Assembly (NCBI GenBank): GCA_000170815.1 | Contig: ABCO01000003.1 | Location: 62,001-126,000, forward strand | DNA length: 64,000 nucleotides | Origin: an unidentified eubacterium SCB49 | Lineage (GTDB): Bacteria; Bacteroidota; Bacteroidia; Flavobacteriales; Flavobacteriaceae | Direction: 5' to 3' | In this document: positions 48,206-56,183 of the stretch, piece by piece | Layout: every line of letters begins with the position of its first letter | How positions within the stretch are numbered: position 1 is the first letter of the stretch | Made by a program: the position numbers and the translations under genes | The notes under the pieces: model-generated | What the model was told of the DNA's origin: nothing | Seen by the model: the letters and a program-made list of their open reading frames with translations, nothing else | Database searches by the model: none

Positions 48206-48415
48206 GATAATTGCTACTTTTTGCACACAAAAACATTAAACTGACTTTATTTTTAAAAAGAAAACGATTTTTCAAATAAAGCATAAAAGACTCTTGACCA
48301 TAAATAAGGCACAACAAACTAAACATTAGGTATTTAGCAAATACATTTATTCTTAAAATGTACTTTTTCAATCTTAAAATATTATAGTAACTTGTTGCGG
48401 TTAACTCAACTATTT

Positions 48416-49615
48416 ATGTCAAGTCACAATTCACCATTTACCAAAGAGCAATTAATTCCGCAAGAAGAGAAACTTGAAATTTCAAGACAGAAAGGAGCTC
48501 TTTATATAGGTCTTCCTAAAGAAATTTATTTTCAAGAAAAACGTATTTGTCTAACTCCAGATGCTGTGGCAGCTATTGTTTCTAATGGGCATAAGGTTCT
48601 TGTAGAAAATGGTGCTGGAGAAGAAGCTGGATTTACTGATAAAAGCTATAGTGAAGCTGGAGCAACACTTACTAAAGACACCCGAAAAGTTTTTGGTTGT
48701 CCAATGCTTTTAAAAGTTGAACCCCCTACTCTAGAAGAATTAGAGATGATCAATCCAAAAACGGTTCTTATTTCTGCACTTCAGCTTAAAACAAGACAAT
48801 CAAAATATTTTGAGATTCTAGCTAAAAAGAAAATCACAGCCGTTGGTTTTGAGTTTATAAAAGATCAAGACGGAAGTTACCCAGCGGTAAAAGCATTAAG
48901 CGAAATAGCAGGAACAGCCTCTGTACTGATAGCCTCAGAGCTTATGGTAAACGCAAAAAAAGGAAACGGATTACTTTTCGGAAATATCTCTGGAGTTCCT
49001 CCTGTCGAGGTTGTTGTAATAGGTGCAGGAACTGTAGGTCAATTTGCTGTACGTTCTGCGCTTGGATTAGGAGCAAATGTAAAAGTATTTGATAGTTCAA
49101 TAACTAAATTACGTAAAATACAAACTAATGTTGGCTGCACTCTATACACATCTACAATACAACCTAAAAACTTAATAAAAGCGCTACGCCGTTGTGACGT
49201 TGCTATTGGCGCTGTACGTGGCACTAACCGATCTCCTGTAATTGTTACAAAAACAATGGTAGAACATATGAAAAAAGGTGCTGTCATTATCGATGTAAGT
49301 GTAGATATGGGCGGGTGTTTTGAAACAACAGAAACAACAACACACGACACCCCAACTCAAATAAAAAACGGTGTAATTCATTATGGAGTACCAAACATTC
49401 CTGCTAGGTACCCAAAAACAGCTTCCATTTCAATAAGCAATATATTTACACCTTATTTGTTAGAAATTGCAGAAGCTGGAGGATTAGAAGAAGCTATTCG
49501 TTTTGACCCAGGTTTAAAAAACGGACTTTATTACTACAGAGGTATACTCACTAATAAAGCAGTTGCAAATTGGTTTGATTTACCATATAGCGATCTTAAT
49601 CTTCTCATGTTTTAA
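48416..49615 (+). CDS. ald: Alanine dehydrogenase
   Basis: This 399-residue NAD-dependent enzyme interconverts alanine and pyruvate plus ammonia. The N-terminal block YIGLPKEIYFQEKRICLTPDAV carries the substrate arginine and lysine region. The Rossmann motif is VVVIGAGTVGQFAVRSALGLGANVKVFD, and the block IIDVSVDMGGCFETTETTTHD matches the family's active-site region. The start is ATG 48416; an upstream in-frame TTG at 48392 adds eight residues with no family support. The divergent C-terminus is typical of the Bacteroidota branch. Confidence 0.9.
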   Translation: MSSHNSPFTKEQLIPQEEKLEISRQKGALYIGLPKEIYFQEKRICLTPDAVAAIVSNGHKVLVENGAGEEAGFTDKSYSEAGATLTKDTRKVFGCPMLLKVEPPTLEELEMINPKTVLISALQLKTRQSKYFEILAKKKITAVGFEFIKDQDGSYPAVKALSEIAGTASVLIASELMVNAKKGNGLLFGNISGVPPVEVVVIGAGTVGQFAVRSALGLGANVKVFDSSITKLRKIQTNVGCTLYTSTIQPKNLIKALRRCDVAIGAVRGTNRSPVIVTKTMVEHMKKGAVIIDVSVDMGGCFETTETTTHDTPTQIKNGVIHYGVPNIPARYPKTASISISNIFTPYLLEIAEAGGLEEAIRFDPGLKNGLYYYRGILTNKAVANWFDLPYSDLNLLMF

Positions 49616-49663
49616 TAGGTTTAAATCTGCACCTGTTTTATCTTTACCGTTTAAATTTTATAT

Positions 49664-50044
49664 ATGCGTATTAGACAAAGGTTTTTATTTTATGGTATAG
49701 GCTTTGCCATCGGTATTTTATTATTATATTTTTTTGTTGGTGGTAGTGGCGCTTCTTGTGATTATAGTTATGGACCAAACTCCCGCGTATTAAAAAACAT
49801 TAGACTTAAAGAACGTGTTTTTTCTGAAATATCTACTCAACAACTTAGCAGTAACCAATTAGATACCGCAGCTATTAGTGTATTATTACGTAATGGAAAT
49901 GTATTATTTAGTGAAAGTAATACTAATTTAGATTCTTGTAAAATCTATGTGATAGAAGGTTCTTCAAAAGAAAAAGAACTAAAAATGACTGTACAAAACT
50001 GCGATTCAATCGCTACCATTCAAAAAGTAGAGGTATTTAAGTAG
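49664..50044 (+). CDS. Membrane-anchored protein, DUF4258-like
   Basis: This 126-residue protein has one N-terminal transmembrane helix (about 7-25) ending in a glycine-rich stretch. An extracytoplasmic domain of about 95 residues follows, with SYGPNSRVLKNIRLKERVFSE and a strand-rich end, EKELKMTVQNCDSIATIQKVEV. Flavobacterial homologs are placed near the DUF4258 family. Function unknown. It starts 48 bases after ald and may share its transcript. Confidence 0.6.
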   Translation: MRIRQRFLFYGIGFAIGILLLYFFVGGSGASCDYSYGPNSRVLKNIRLKERVFSEISTQQLSSNQLDTAAISVLLRNGNVLFSESNTNLDSCKIYVIEGSSKEKELKMTVQNCDSIATIQKVEVFK

Positions 50045-50164
50045 CATTAATAGGGGATTTTGAAAATCATATGTCCCTAGCAATCAATCGCTTGTGTTTC
50101 CTAAAAAACTAACTCAAACAAAGCTATCTCAAACTGTACAATACTTAGTTAGGAGACGTAAGAA

Positions 50165-51337
50165 TTAAAGTTTTCTCCTTTCTCGTTCTCTTTTTAACAA
50201 TGTTAACTCACGACTTGTTTGACCTGCAACAGAAGTATTTTCTTCTGCTCGTCTTATCAAATAAGGCATCACATCTTTAACCGGACCAAAAGGAATATAC
50301 TTTGCTACATTATACCCAGCAGCTGCAAGATTAAAACTTATATGATCACTCATACCATATAATTGCCCAAACCAAATTCTTTGATCTGTTTTAAGTAAGG
50401 ATTTTGCAGACATAACTTCCAAGGCTAGGTAATTACTATTTTCATTATGACTTCCTAAAAACAAACTAATATCGTCTAAGTTGTCAATAATATATTTCAT
50501 TACAGAATTAAAATTATCATCTGTAGCTGTTTTACTCTCACAAATAGGTGTTGGGTATCCTTTTTCTTCAGCTCGATCATTTTCTTTCTCCATATAAGCA
50601 CCACGCACCACTTTATACCCTAATTTGTATCCACCGGCTTTTGCTTTTGCGTGTTGTTCCTTAAGATAATCTAACCTATCCCAACGATAACACTGTAAAG
50701 TGTTGTAAACCAACGCTTTTTCAGTATTATATTTAGCCATCATTTGTTCACAAAGATCATCTGCGGCATCTTGCATCCAACTCTCTTCTCCATCTATCAA
50801 TAAAGCGATATCACACTCAGCAGCAGCAGCACACACCTTCTCATAACGCCCTTTAATACGTTCCCACTCCCCTTTTTCTTCATCAGATAAAGGTTCGTTT
50901 TCTGTGATTTTTTGCCATATTTTAAACTTTCCAAAACCCGTAGGCTTAAATACCGAAAATGGCATTGTAGTTTTATTTTTTGCAAAATGAGTCAGCTCAA
51001 TCACTTTCTCCATTGTAGCGTCAAACTGTGATTCTTCTTCTTTTCCTTCTACAGAATAGTCTAAAACAGAATGTACACCAGTAGTATATAAATTTTCTAC
51101 CGTACTAATACAGTCTTTCTCATTTACTCCTCCACAAAAGTGATCAAACACTGTAGACCTAATCAAACCTTCTACAGGTAAATTCATATTAAGTGCTAAC
51201 CTTGTTGCAGCGGTCCCTATACGTACTAGCGGTTCTTTGCTTATCATTTTAAACAAAAAGTAAGCACGTTCAAGCTCACTGTCACTTTTAAGAGTAAAAG
51301 CGGTCTTAGTATTATCAAAAATAGAATTTACAATCAT
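50165..51337 (-). CDS. Proline dehydrogenase
   Basis: This 390-residue FAD enzyme oxidises proline to pyrroline-5-carboxylate. The TIM-barrel blocks are GYKLGYKVVRGAYMEKENDRA, ESKTATDDNFNSVM, FLGSHNENS and the flavin/substrate region LIRRAEENTSVAGQTSREL. It is the stand-alone form, without the P5C dehydrogenase half of PutA. No P5C dehydrogenase gene is in the window. It is divergent from aroB, 69 bases apart. Confidence 0.93.
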   Translation of the reverse strand: MIVNSIFDNTKTAFTLKSDSELERAYFLFKMISKEPLVRIGTAATRLALNMNLPVEGLIRSTVFDHFCGGVNEKDCISTVENLYTTGVHSVLDYSVEGKEEESQFDATMEKVIELTHFAKNKTTMPFSVFKPTGFGKFKIWQKITENEPLSDEEKGEWERIKGRYEKVCAAAAECDIALLIDGEESWMQDAADDLCEQMMAKYNTEKALVYNTLQCYRWDRLDYLKEQHAKAKAGGYKLGYKVVRGAYMEKENDRAEEKGYPTPICESKTATDDNFNSVMKYIIDNLDDISLFLGSHNENSNYLALEVMSAKSLLKTDQRIWFGQLYGMSDHISFNLAAAGYNVAKYIPFGPVKDVMPYLIRRAEENTSVAGQTSRELTLLKRERERRKL

Positions 51338-51406
51338 GATCGTGATTTATAAATACAAATATAGTTAGATTTGAAAAGTAAAATACTATCGATTTTTAAC
51401 AATTAT

Positions 51407-52477
51407 ATGAGGAAAATAGAAAAAAATACAGGTTCGGTTTACTTCGGAAATGACAGCTGGAAAACACTACAGCAAACCATTGATAAACAAGGTGCTAGCT
51501 CAGTAGCTATACTTGTAGATAACAACACCAAAACACATTGTTTACCACTTTTTGAGGCCAACATTACTTTTAAGAAAAAACCTTATATTATTGAGATGCA
51601 AGCTGGTGAAACGCATAAAAACATACATTCTTGCTTAAGTATATGGGAAAAACTGTCTCAAAAAGGCTTTGACAGAAGCGCTCTATTAATAAATCTTGGC
51701 GGTGGTGTTGTTACAGATTTAGGTGGCTTTATAGCAAGCACTTATATGCGCGGCATCACTTGTATCAACATTCCAACGTCGCTATTAGCAATGGTTGACG
51801 CAGCTGTTGGTGGTAAAAACGGAATTGATTTAGGCGCGTTAAAAAATCAGATAGGAATTATTAGAGACCCATTAGCTGTTGTTGTAGATACTATGTTTTT
51901 ACAAACAATGCCAGAAAAACAAATCACTTCTGGCTTAGCCGAAATGCTAAAACACGGATTAATCTATTCTAACAAATACTGGGAGCAACTTGAAAATTTT
52001 GATGTGACAAATATTTCAGAAACAGAAAGCTTAGTATGGGAATCTATTGTAATAAAAAATGAGGTTGTTACAGAAGATCAACAAGAAACAGGAAGGCGTA
52101 AAACATTAAATTTTGGTCACACGCTTGGACATGCTATTGAGTCTTATTGTCTAGAAAACTCAGATATGCCTACCCTACTTCACGGTGAGGCAATTGCAAT
52201 AGGTATGATTCTCGCTTTACATATTTCAGTAAAACAAGAAGGGTTTTCTAAAGAAACGTTTAACATAGCTACACAACGATTATTAGAAGTCTGTGGCAAG
52301 GTTTCTTTTTCAAAAGAGGCTATTTCAGAAATCATAAAACTGCTTAAACACGACAAGAAAAACGTGTCAGGTAAAGTACTTTTTGTTCTACTTTCAGATA
52401 TAGGTAAACCTTTAATTAACAAGACAGTAGACGAGAAACTAATACTAAAAAGTTTTGAAGTTATTAATGCATTATAA
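51407..52477 (+). CDS. aroB: 3-Dehydroquinate synthase
   Basis: This 356-residue NAD- and zinc-dependent enzyme performs the second step of the shikimate pathway. The NAD motif is LGGGVVTDLGGFIASTYMRGI. Metal and active-site blocks include GLAEMLKHGLI, RKTLNFGHTLGHAIES and LLHGEAIAIGM. ATG 51407 is chosen over an in-frame TTG at 51371 because the family begins just after it. It is followed 67 bases later by a small acidic protein gene. Confidence 0.95.
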   Translation: MRKIEKNTGSVYFGNDSWKTLQQTIDKQGASSVAILVDNNTKTHCLPLFEANITFKKKPYIIEMQAGETHKNIHSCLSIWEKLSQKGFDRSALLINLGGGVVTDLGGFIASTYMRGITCINIPTSLLAMVDAAVGGKNGIDLGALKNQIGIIRDPLAVVVDTMFLQTMPEKQITSGLAEMLKHGLIYSNKYWEQLENFDVTNISETESLVWESIVIKNEVVTEDQQETGRRKTLNFGHTLGHAIESYCLENSDMPTLLHGEAIAIGMILALHISVKQEGFSKETFNIATQRLLEVCGKVSFSKEAISEIIKLLKHDKKNVSGKVLFVLLSDIGKPLINKTVDEKLILKSFEVINAL

Positions 52478-52544
52478 TTTTTTTACCTAGAGATACAAGT
52501 AATCTATTTTTTTTATAGATTCGTTTTCATAAACCAACTATGAT

Positions 52545-52829
52545 ATGAGACGTGTAATTGTAGATTTTAAAAAACTGACACCAGAAATTTTAACGATGCT
52601 TGTCAATAAATATCCTGACGGATATGATGATAACAATATTATCAAGTTTAAAAATGCTAAAAACGAAACCATTGAAGCAGTAGAAGTAAAAACAGAAGAC
52701 ACGATCTACCTAGTAAAAGTGAGTGCTAAACTTGAAAACACAATGGCCAACTTTGACGAAGAGGATTATGATGATGATTCTTATGATGAACCATTAAGTG
52801 AACTTCCTGAAAATTTACCAAAAGATTAA
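52545..52829 (+). CDS. Small acidic conserved protein
   Basis: This 94-residue cytoplasmic protein has a compact N-terminal part (RRVIVDFKKLTPEILTMLVNKYPDGYDDNNIIKFKNAKNETIEAVEV). A very acidic tail follows (NFDEEDYDDDSYDEPLSELPENL). I know it as a conserved flavobacterial protein without a function. The acidic tail suggests a protein- or nucleic-acid-mimicking role, but that is a guess. It closes the aroB unit at a bidirectional terminator. A pairing sequence AATCTAT/ATAGATT lies just upstream (52501-52521). Confidence 0.65.
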   Translation: MRRVIVDFKKLTPEILTMLVNKYPDGYDDNNIIKFKNAKNETIEAVEVKTEDTIYLVKVSAKLENTMANFDEEDYDDDSYDEPLSELPENLPKD

Positions 52830-52836
52830 AATAAAA

Positions 52837-52860
52837 AAAGAGAGGCAATTGCCTCTCTTT
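52837..52860. terminator. Bidirectional intrinsic terminator
   Basis: A 10-bp perfect stem, AAAGAGAGGC (52837-52846) with GCCTCTCTTT (52851-52860), has an AATT loop, A residues before it and T residues after it. It lies between the convergent small acidic protein and DinB-family genes. Confidence 0.92.
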
Positions 52861-52873
52861 TTTTAAACTCTCA

Positions 52874-53377
52874 CTATAAGTATCGTTCTTTTATTATCGA
52901 AATATGATGTAATTCATGTCCCCTGACTATAATTGCAGCAGCTCTTACAGATAATGGATTATTACTTGCCCGCCCCAATTTAAGCAATGTAGCATCATCA
53001 CAACTTTGGATAAACTGAATAGAAGCTGTTCTAACTGCTATAAACTCTTTTAAAAGGCTTTCCATAGATCTAGCATTTGCCGCACTATTGGCTACAAATT
53101 CATCCTGATCAAAACCTTCTAAATCTACATTTTCTGATCTAGCAATAAACATTGCCCTGTACATAAACACGCGTTCACAGTCTATTAGATGCAACAACAC
53201 TTCTTTAGGACTCCATTTATCAGGAGCGTAACGATATTCTTGTTTGGTCTCAGGAATATCCTCAAAAAAAGAAGTTACCTCAAGTAGACCCGATGCTAAG
53301 GCAGAAAGAACATCATCTGTCAAAACATTAGCTACATACTGAGCATAATAGGTACCATATTCTGTGTTTTTAATCAC
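52874..53377 (-). CDS. DinB-family protein
   Basis: This 167-residue protein is a four-helix-bundle DinB/YfiT-like protein. A metal site is formed by well-spaced histidines, visible in KWSPKEVLLHLIDCERVF and RGHELHHISIIKERYL. Such proteins are thiol-dependent transferases or metal hydrolases of varied role. The start is GTG at 53377, sharing one base with the stop of the Lrp gene (TAGTG), so the two are coupled and the enzyme is likely under the same control. Confidence 0.83.
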   Translation of the reverse strand: MIKNTEYGTYYAQYVANVLTDDVLSALASGLLEVTSFFEDIPETKQEYRYAPDKWSPKEVLLHLIDCERVFMYRAMFIARSENVDLEGFDQDEFVANSAANARSMESLLKEFIAVRTASIQFIQSCDDATLLKLGRASNNPLSVRAAAIIVRGHELHHISIIKERYL

Positions 53378-53859
53378 TAATCTAAAGAATTAAATATTGA
53401 ATGCATTAATCTTTTTTTGTCATTGATGCTTTCTTCTAAAGAAATCATTGTTTCAGTACGAGATACACCATCTATATCATCTATTTTATAGATAATATCC
53501 TTTGCATGACCTGTGTTTTTAGCTCTTATTTTACAGAAAATATTAAACTTTCCTGTAGTTACATGGGCTACTGTTACAAAAGGTATTTCATAAATACGCT
53601 CTAATACAAACTGTGTTTGTGAAGTTTTATTAAGAAATATACCTACATAAGCAATAAATGAATATCCTAACTTTTCGTAGTCAAGACGTAAAGAACTACC
53701 CGTAATTATACCAGCTTCCTCCATTTTTTTCACTCTTACATGTACAGTACCTGCAGAAATATCTAATTTTTTTGCAATATCTGTAAAAGGAGTTCTTGTA
53801 TTATCTATAAGCATATCTAATATGCTATGATCTGTGTCGTCTAATTTAAACTTTGCCAT
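53377..53859 (-). CDS. Lrp/AsnC-family transcriptional regulator
   Basis: This 160-residue regulator has an N-terminal winged helix (KLDDTDHSILDMLIDNTRTPFTDIAKKLDISAGTVHVRVKKMEEAGII). A C-terminal RAM ligand domain follows (AYVGIFLNKTSQTQFVLERIYEIPFVTVAHVTTGKFNIFCKI). It likely senses an amino acid and assembles as octamers on DNA. The start is ATG 53859; an upstream TTG (53874) adds five residues of no value. It is coupled to the DinB gene. Candidate targets nearby include ald and the proline dehydrogenase gene, by role only. Confidence 0.92.
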   Translation of the reverse strand: MAKFKLDDTDHSILDMLIDNTRTPFTDIAKKLDISAGTVHVRVKKMEEAGIITGSSLRLDYEKLGYSFIAYVGIFLNKTSQTQFVLERIYEIPFVTVAHVTTGKFNIFCKIRAKNTGHAKDIIYKIDDIDGVSRTETMISLEESINDKKRLMHSIFNSLD

Positions 53860-53905
53860 TTTTATCAATCTCAAATTTAGATTGTAAAAATAAGAAGATT
53901 CTTTG

Positions 53906-55051
53906 TCAAATTCTTAACGAAATCTCATTTTTAGTTATTTTATTATAAACAAAAGTTAACTTTTCGCCTAAAGATACATTTTCTGTGTCATTAAACACGA
54001 CCACATCACCATTACAAAGAACCTCCTTATGCCCTAGCAACAGTGTGTTTAAACCTAAAAGTGATGGAGTAAAACAGATTTGACCATCCACTAACTCTTC
54101 AATAAATTGAATCGCTATATTTTGAGGTTTTTCTTCTTTATGTAGCCTCACATCTTTTAAAACTATATCACAATAATTCTTTTGGTTTTCAGGAATAGAA
54201 AAATAATCTGCTACTGACACATTTTCTTTAACTTCTAAAATACCAAATACAACCAAAAGGGCTTTAAAAATATAAGCACGTGTAATGTCTCTATTATAAT
54301 CATTTTTATAATGTCCAGCTTCAAATAAAATTGTAGGAACACCAGCATTTGTAAAGGTATCTCCTATGCAGTTTAAATTGAAACCGTCATCATAACGACC
54401 AATTTGCCCTGGAATGTCTTTAGAAAGCTCCTTAAACATCTTAGCTATAAGCAGCATCGCTATTTCTCTAGTACTATTTACAGTTCTTGCTTCATCAGCC
54501 GAAGGTGCTAAAAAGGAAACTGTAGCAGGTTTATTTGAAGAAACACCAAATATAGTACGTTGATCATGAAGATTAAGACATAAATCGGGTTGTATATCAT
54601 TAAATACAGTCCTTAAAAGCCTACTTTCTTTTTGAGACAAATCTTGCGAGTCTCTATTTAAATCTACCAAGTTGCCATTAACCCTTGTATAAGCTGCTGA
54701 GCCATCTGGATTTAGCATAGGTATAATATGCAATGTGTAATTTTTAAGAAAATGACTAATCTCAGTTTGATAAATCTCTTTTTGAGCCATAAAAGCTAAA
54801 AAATCAAATACAGCTTTTGTAGTCGTGCTTTCGTTTCCATGCATTTGTGACCAAGCCAAAACTTTTTTTGAACCTGACCCCAATGTCAACATGGAGATGT
54901 CTAAACCTTTTTCTGAACTACCAATAACAGAAATATCAAATGTTTCTGAATATGATTTTAAGATGGGTGCAATATCATCTAGGGTGATATATCTCCCCTC
55001 TAATCTACTGTCCTTTATTTGTGTGTAATGTGTAAAAATGATTTCTATAAT
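53906..55051 (-). CDS. M14-family zinc carboxypeptidase with non-ATG start
   Basis: This is a 381-residue M14 peptidase or deacylase if read from ATT at 55051-55049. The first zinc ligands are in AWSQMHGNESTTTKA (HxxE), the third histidine in LCLNLHDQ, and the catalytic glutamate in PTILFEAGHYKNDYNRD. Reading from the first ATG (54892) would drop 53 residues that look like family sequence: DSRLEGRYITLDDIAPILKS and then SYSETFDISVIGSSEKG. No ATG, GTG or TTG exists in frame between the in-frame TAA (55054-55052) and 54892; only ATT, ATA and ATC are available. A -7 box within an operator lies just upstream. Substrate unknown. Confidence 0.7.
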   Translation of the reverse strand: MIEIIFTHYTQIKDSRLEGRYITLDDIAPILKSYSETFDISVIGSSEKGLDISMLTLGSGSKKVLAWSQMHGNESTTTKAVFDFLAFMAQKEIYQTEISHFLKNYTLHIIPMLNPDGSAAYTRVNGNLVDLNRDSQDLSQKESRLLRTVFNDIQPDLCLNLHDQRTIFGVSSNKPATVSFLAPSADEARTVNSTREIAMLLIAKMFKELSKDIPGQIGRYDDGFNLNCIGDTFTNAGVPTILFEAGHYKNDYNRDITRAYIFKALLVVFGILEVKENVSVADYFSIPENQKNYCDIVLKDVRLHKEEKPQNIAIQFIEELVDGQICFTPSLLGLNTLLLGHKEVLCNGDVVVFNDTENVSLGEKLTFVYNKITKNEISLRI

Positions 55052-55057
55052 TTAGGA

Positions 55058-55071
55058 TTTACAAATGTAAA
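55058..55071. promoter_or_regulatory. Operator site 1 (and minus-strand -7 box)
   Basis: TTTACA-AA-TGTAAA, a 6-bp inverted repeat with a 2-base spacer. On the minus strand it contains TACATTTG (55069-55062), a perfect -7 box pointing at the M14 gene. A half site TGTAAA follows at 55075-55080. Confidence 0.7.
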
Positions 55072-55081
55072 TAATGTAAAG

Positions 55082-55095
55082 TTTACATTTGTAAC
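55082..55095. promoter_or_regulatory. Operator site 2
   Basis: TTTACA-TT-TGTAAC, matching the repeat with one base different. It lies 10 bases from site 1 and is joined to it by the half site TGTAAA, so the pair could be bound cooperatively. Confidence 0.65.
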
Positions 55096-55116
55096 CAACC
55101 AACACACTGGTGTTTG

Positions 55117-55130
55117 TTTACAATTGTAAA
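55117..55130. promoter_or_regulatory. Operator site 3 (perfect palindrome)
   Basis: TTTACAATTGTAAA is a perfect 14-bp palindrome in the middle of the divergent region. A degenerate copy ATTACA-TT-TGAAAA follows at 55135-55148. Confidence 0.7.
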
Positions 55131-55261
55131 TAAAATTACATTTGAAAAGATTAAAAACAACAACAAATTATTAATTATAATATATTTAGCTATATTTCAG
55201 TTGTTTATAGCTCTTAATTTAAAGCTAAGATTTAGAGGGAAACAACCTTTATCAACAATTA

Positions 55262-55292
55262 TTGATTGTCTGTATTCAATTGATTACATTTG
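55262..55292 (+). promoter_or_regulatory. Promoter of the XRE regulator gene
   Basis: TTG (55262-55264) and TACATTTG (55285-55292) are 20 bases apart, a perfect fit to the consensus. The -7 box lies entirely inside operator site 4, so binding there would block RNA polymerase. Confidence 0.65.
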
Positions 55293-55296
55293 TAAA
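55283..55296. promoter_or_regulatory. Operator site 4 overlapping the regulator's promoter
   Basis: ATTACA-TT-TGTAAA, one base from the consensus, covers the -7 box of the regulator gene and ends 27 bases before its ATG. A weaker copy GTTACA-AT-GGTAAA (55318-55331) overlaps the start codon itself. Confidence 0.7.
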
Positions 55297-55323
55297 CGAT
55301 TAAAAAACTAAAGACTTGTTACA

Positions 55324-55743
55324 ATGGTAAACAGTGTAGAATTTGCTAAACGAATTGAAAAAATCTTATCTTATTATGGTATTTCAGCCACCGCATTTGC
55401 CGTTGCGATTTCCTTTAATCGATCTACAATTTCACACATCTTATCTGGTAGAAATAAACCTAGTCTAGAGTTTGTTCTTAAAATTGTAGAAACATATCCT
55501 GAGGTAGAATTGTATTGGCTGTTAAACGGTAAAGGCAGCTTCCCTCCTAGTGAGATTTCAAACAAGAATATTTCCGAAGTAAAAAAAGAACCTCTTGTAA
55601 AAAATATCACTTCCCCTATTCAAGAAGAAACTATTGTAAACACGACTCAACAGACTGACACTTCCCCTCGTGCTAACAATTCAAATATTGACAGAATAGT
55701 TATATTTTATTCAGATGGAAGTTTTAAAGAATATTTACCTTAG
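55324..55743 (+). CDS. XRE-family helix-turn-helix regulator
   Basis: This 139-residue DNA-binding protein has an N-terminal Cro/CI-type HTH (about residues 5-68). It reads FAKRIEKILSYYGISATAFAVAISFNRSTISHILSGRNKPSLEFVLKI and then YPEVELYWLLNGKGSFP, a block typical of flavobacterial proteins of this kind. The C-terminal half is a low-complexity linker ending in a small strand motif (DRIVIFYSDGSFKEYLP). An operator array upstream, with one site over its own promoter and one on the start codon, suggests it represses itself and the divergent M14 gene. Confidence 0.88.
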   Translation: MVNSVEFAKRIEKILSYYGISATAFAVAISFNRSTISHILSGRNKPSLEFVLKIVETYPEVELYWLLNGKGSFPPSEISNKNISEVKKEPLVKNITSPIQEETIVNTTQQTDTSPRANNSNIDRIVIFYSDGSFKEYLP

Positions 55744-55795
55744 AAATATCTTGACTTTGCTTAAAATTTCAGAAATTTGCTATTATCAATAAATT

Positions 55796-56167
55796 ATGAA
55801 ATTTATTCTTTTATTAAGCGCGTTATTCCTTGTAGGTTGCTACCAACCAGAACGGAATTGTACTGATTTTAAAACAGGTACATTTGAGTTTGAAACACTT
55901 GTAGGAACTGAGATTTTAAAAACAACATTTGTCCGTAATGATTCTATTGAAATAGATTATTTTGAAGGAAAAGCAGACACCTCTTCTCTTCGTTGGTTAA
56001 ACGACTGCGAGTTTATCGTAAAACATCTGAATCCTAAAAGTATGGCTCAGAAAAAAGCGATGCATATGAAGATCTTAACCACAGATGGAGATACATATGT
56101 TTTTGAATACAACATTGTTGGCGACACAAGAAAAGAAAAAGGAACAGCGACAAAAATTGCTGATTAA
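55796..56167 (+). CDS. Small lipoprotein of unknown function
   Basis: This 123-residue lipoprotein has a signal peptide ending in LVGC (Cys15). The mature domain is strand-rich (TGTFEFETLVGTEILKTTFVRNDSIEIDYFEG, then SLRWLNDCEFIVKHLNP). Homologs in flavobacteria are sometimes labelled DNA topoisomerase IV, a wrong transfer from neighbouring names; nothing here resembles a topoisomerase. It precedes terC by 16 bases and is probably the first gene of a five-gene run to the methyltransferase at 58680. Confidence 0.7.
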   Translation: MKFILLLSALFLVGCYQPERNCTDFKTGTFEFETLVGTEILKTTFVRNDSIEIDYFEGKADTSSLRWLNDCEFIVKHLNPKSMAQKKAMHMKILTTDGDTYVFEYNIVGDTRKEKGTATKIAD

Positions 56168-56183
56168 AACAAAAAACTAAAAT

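Noticed and set aside
48183..48371. A 62-residue minus-strand frame before ald
   Set aside because: It overlaps the palindrome and AT-rich non-coding sequence, has no family resemblance, and is not placed in any unit.
50050..50080. Hairpin GATTTT-GAAAATC after the DUF4258-like gene as terminator
   Set aside because: The stem is AT-rich and no T-run follows on either strand.
53906..54892. M14 peptidase starting at the first ATG
   Set aside because: It would discard 53 residues of family-like sequence that are in the same open frame.
55114..55311. A 65-residue open frame between the M14 and XRE genes
   Set aside because: It would start at TTG inside operator site 3, has composition unlike a protein, and overlaps the promoter of the regulator.
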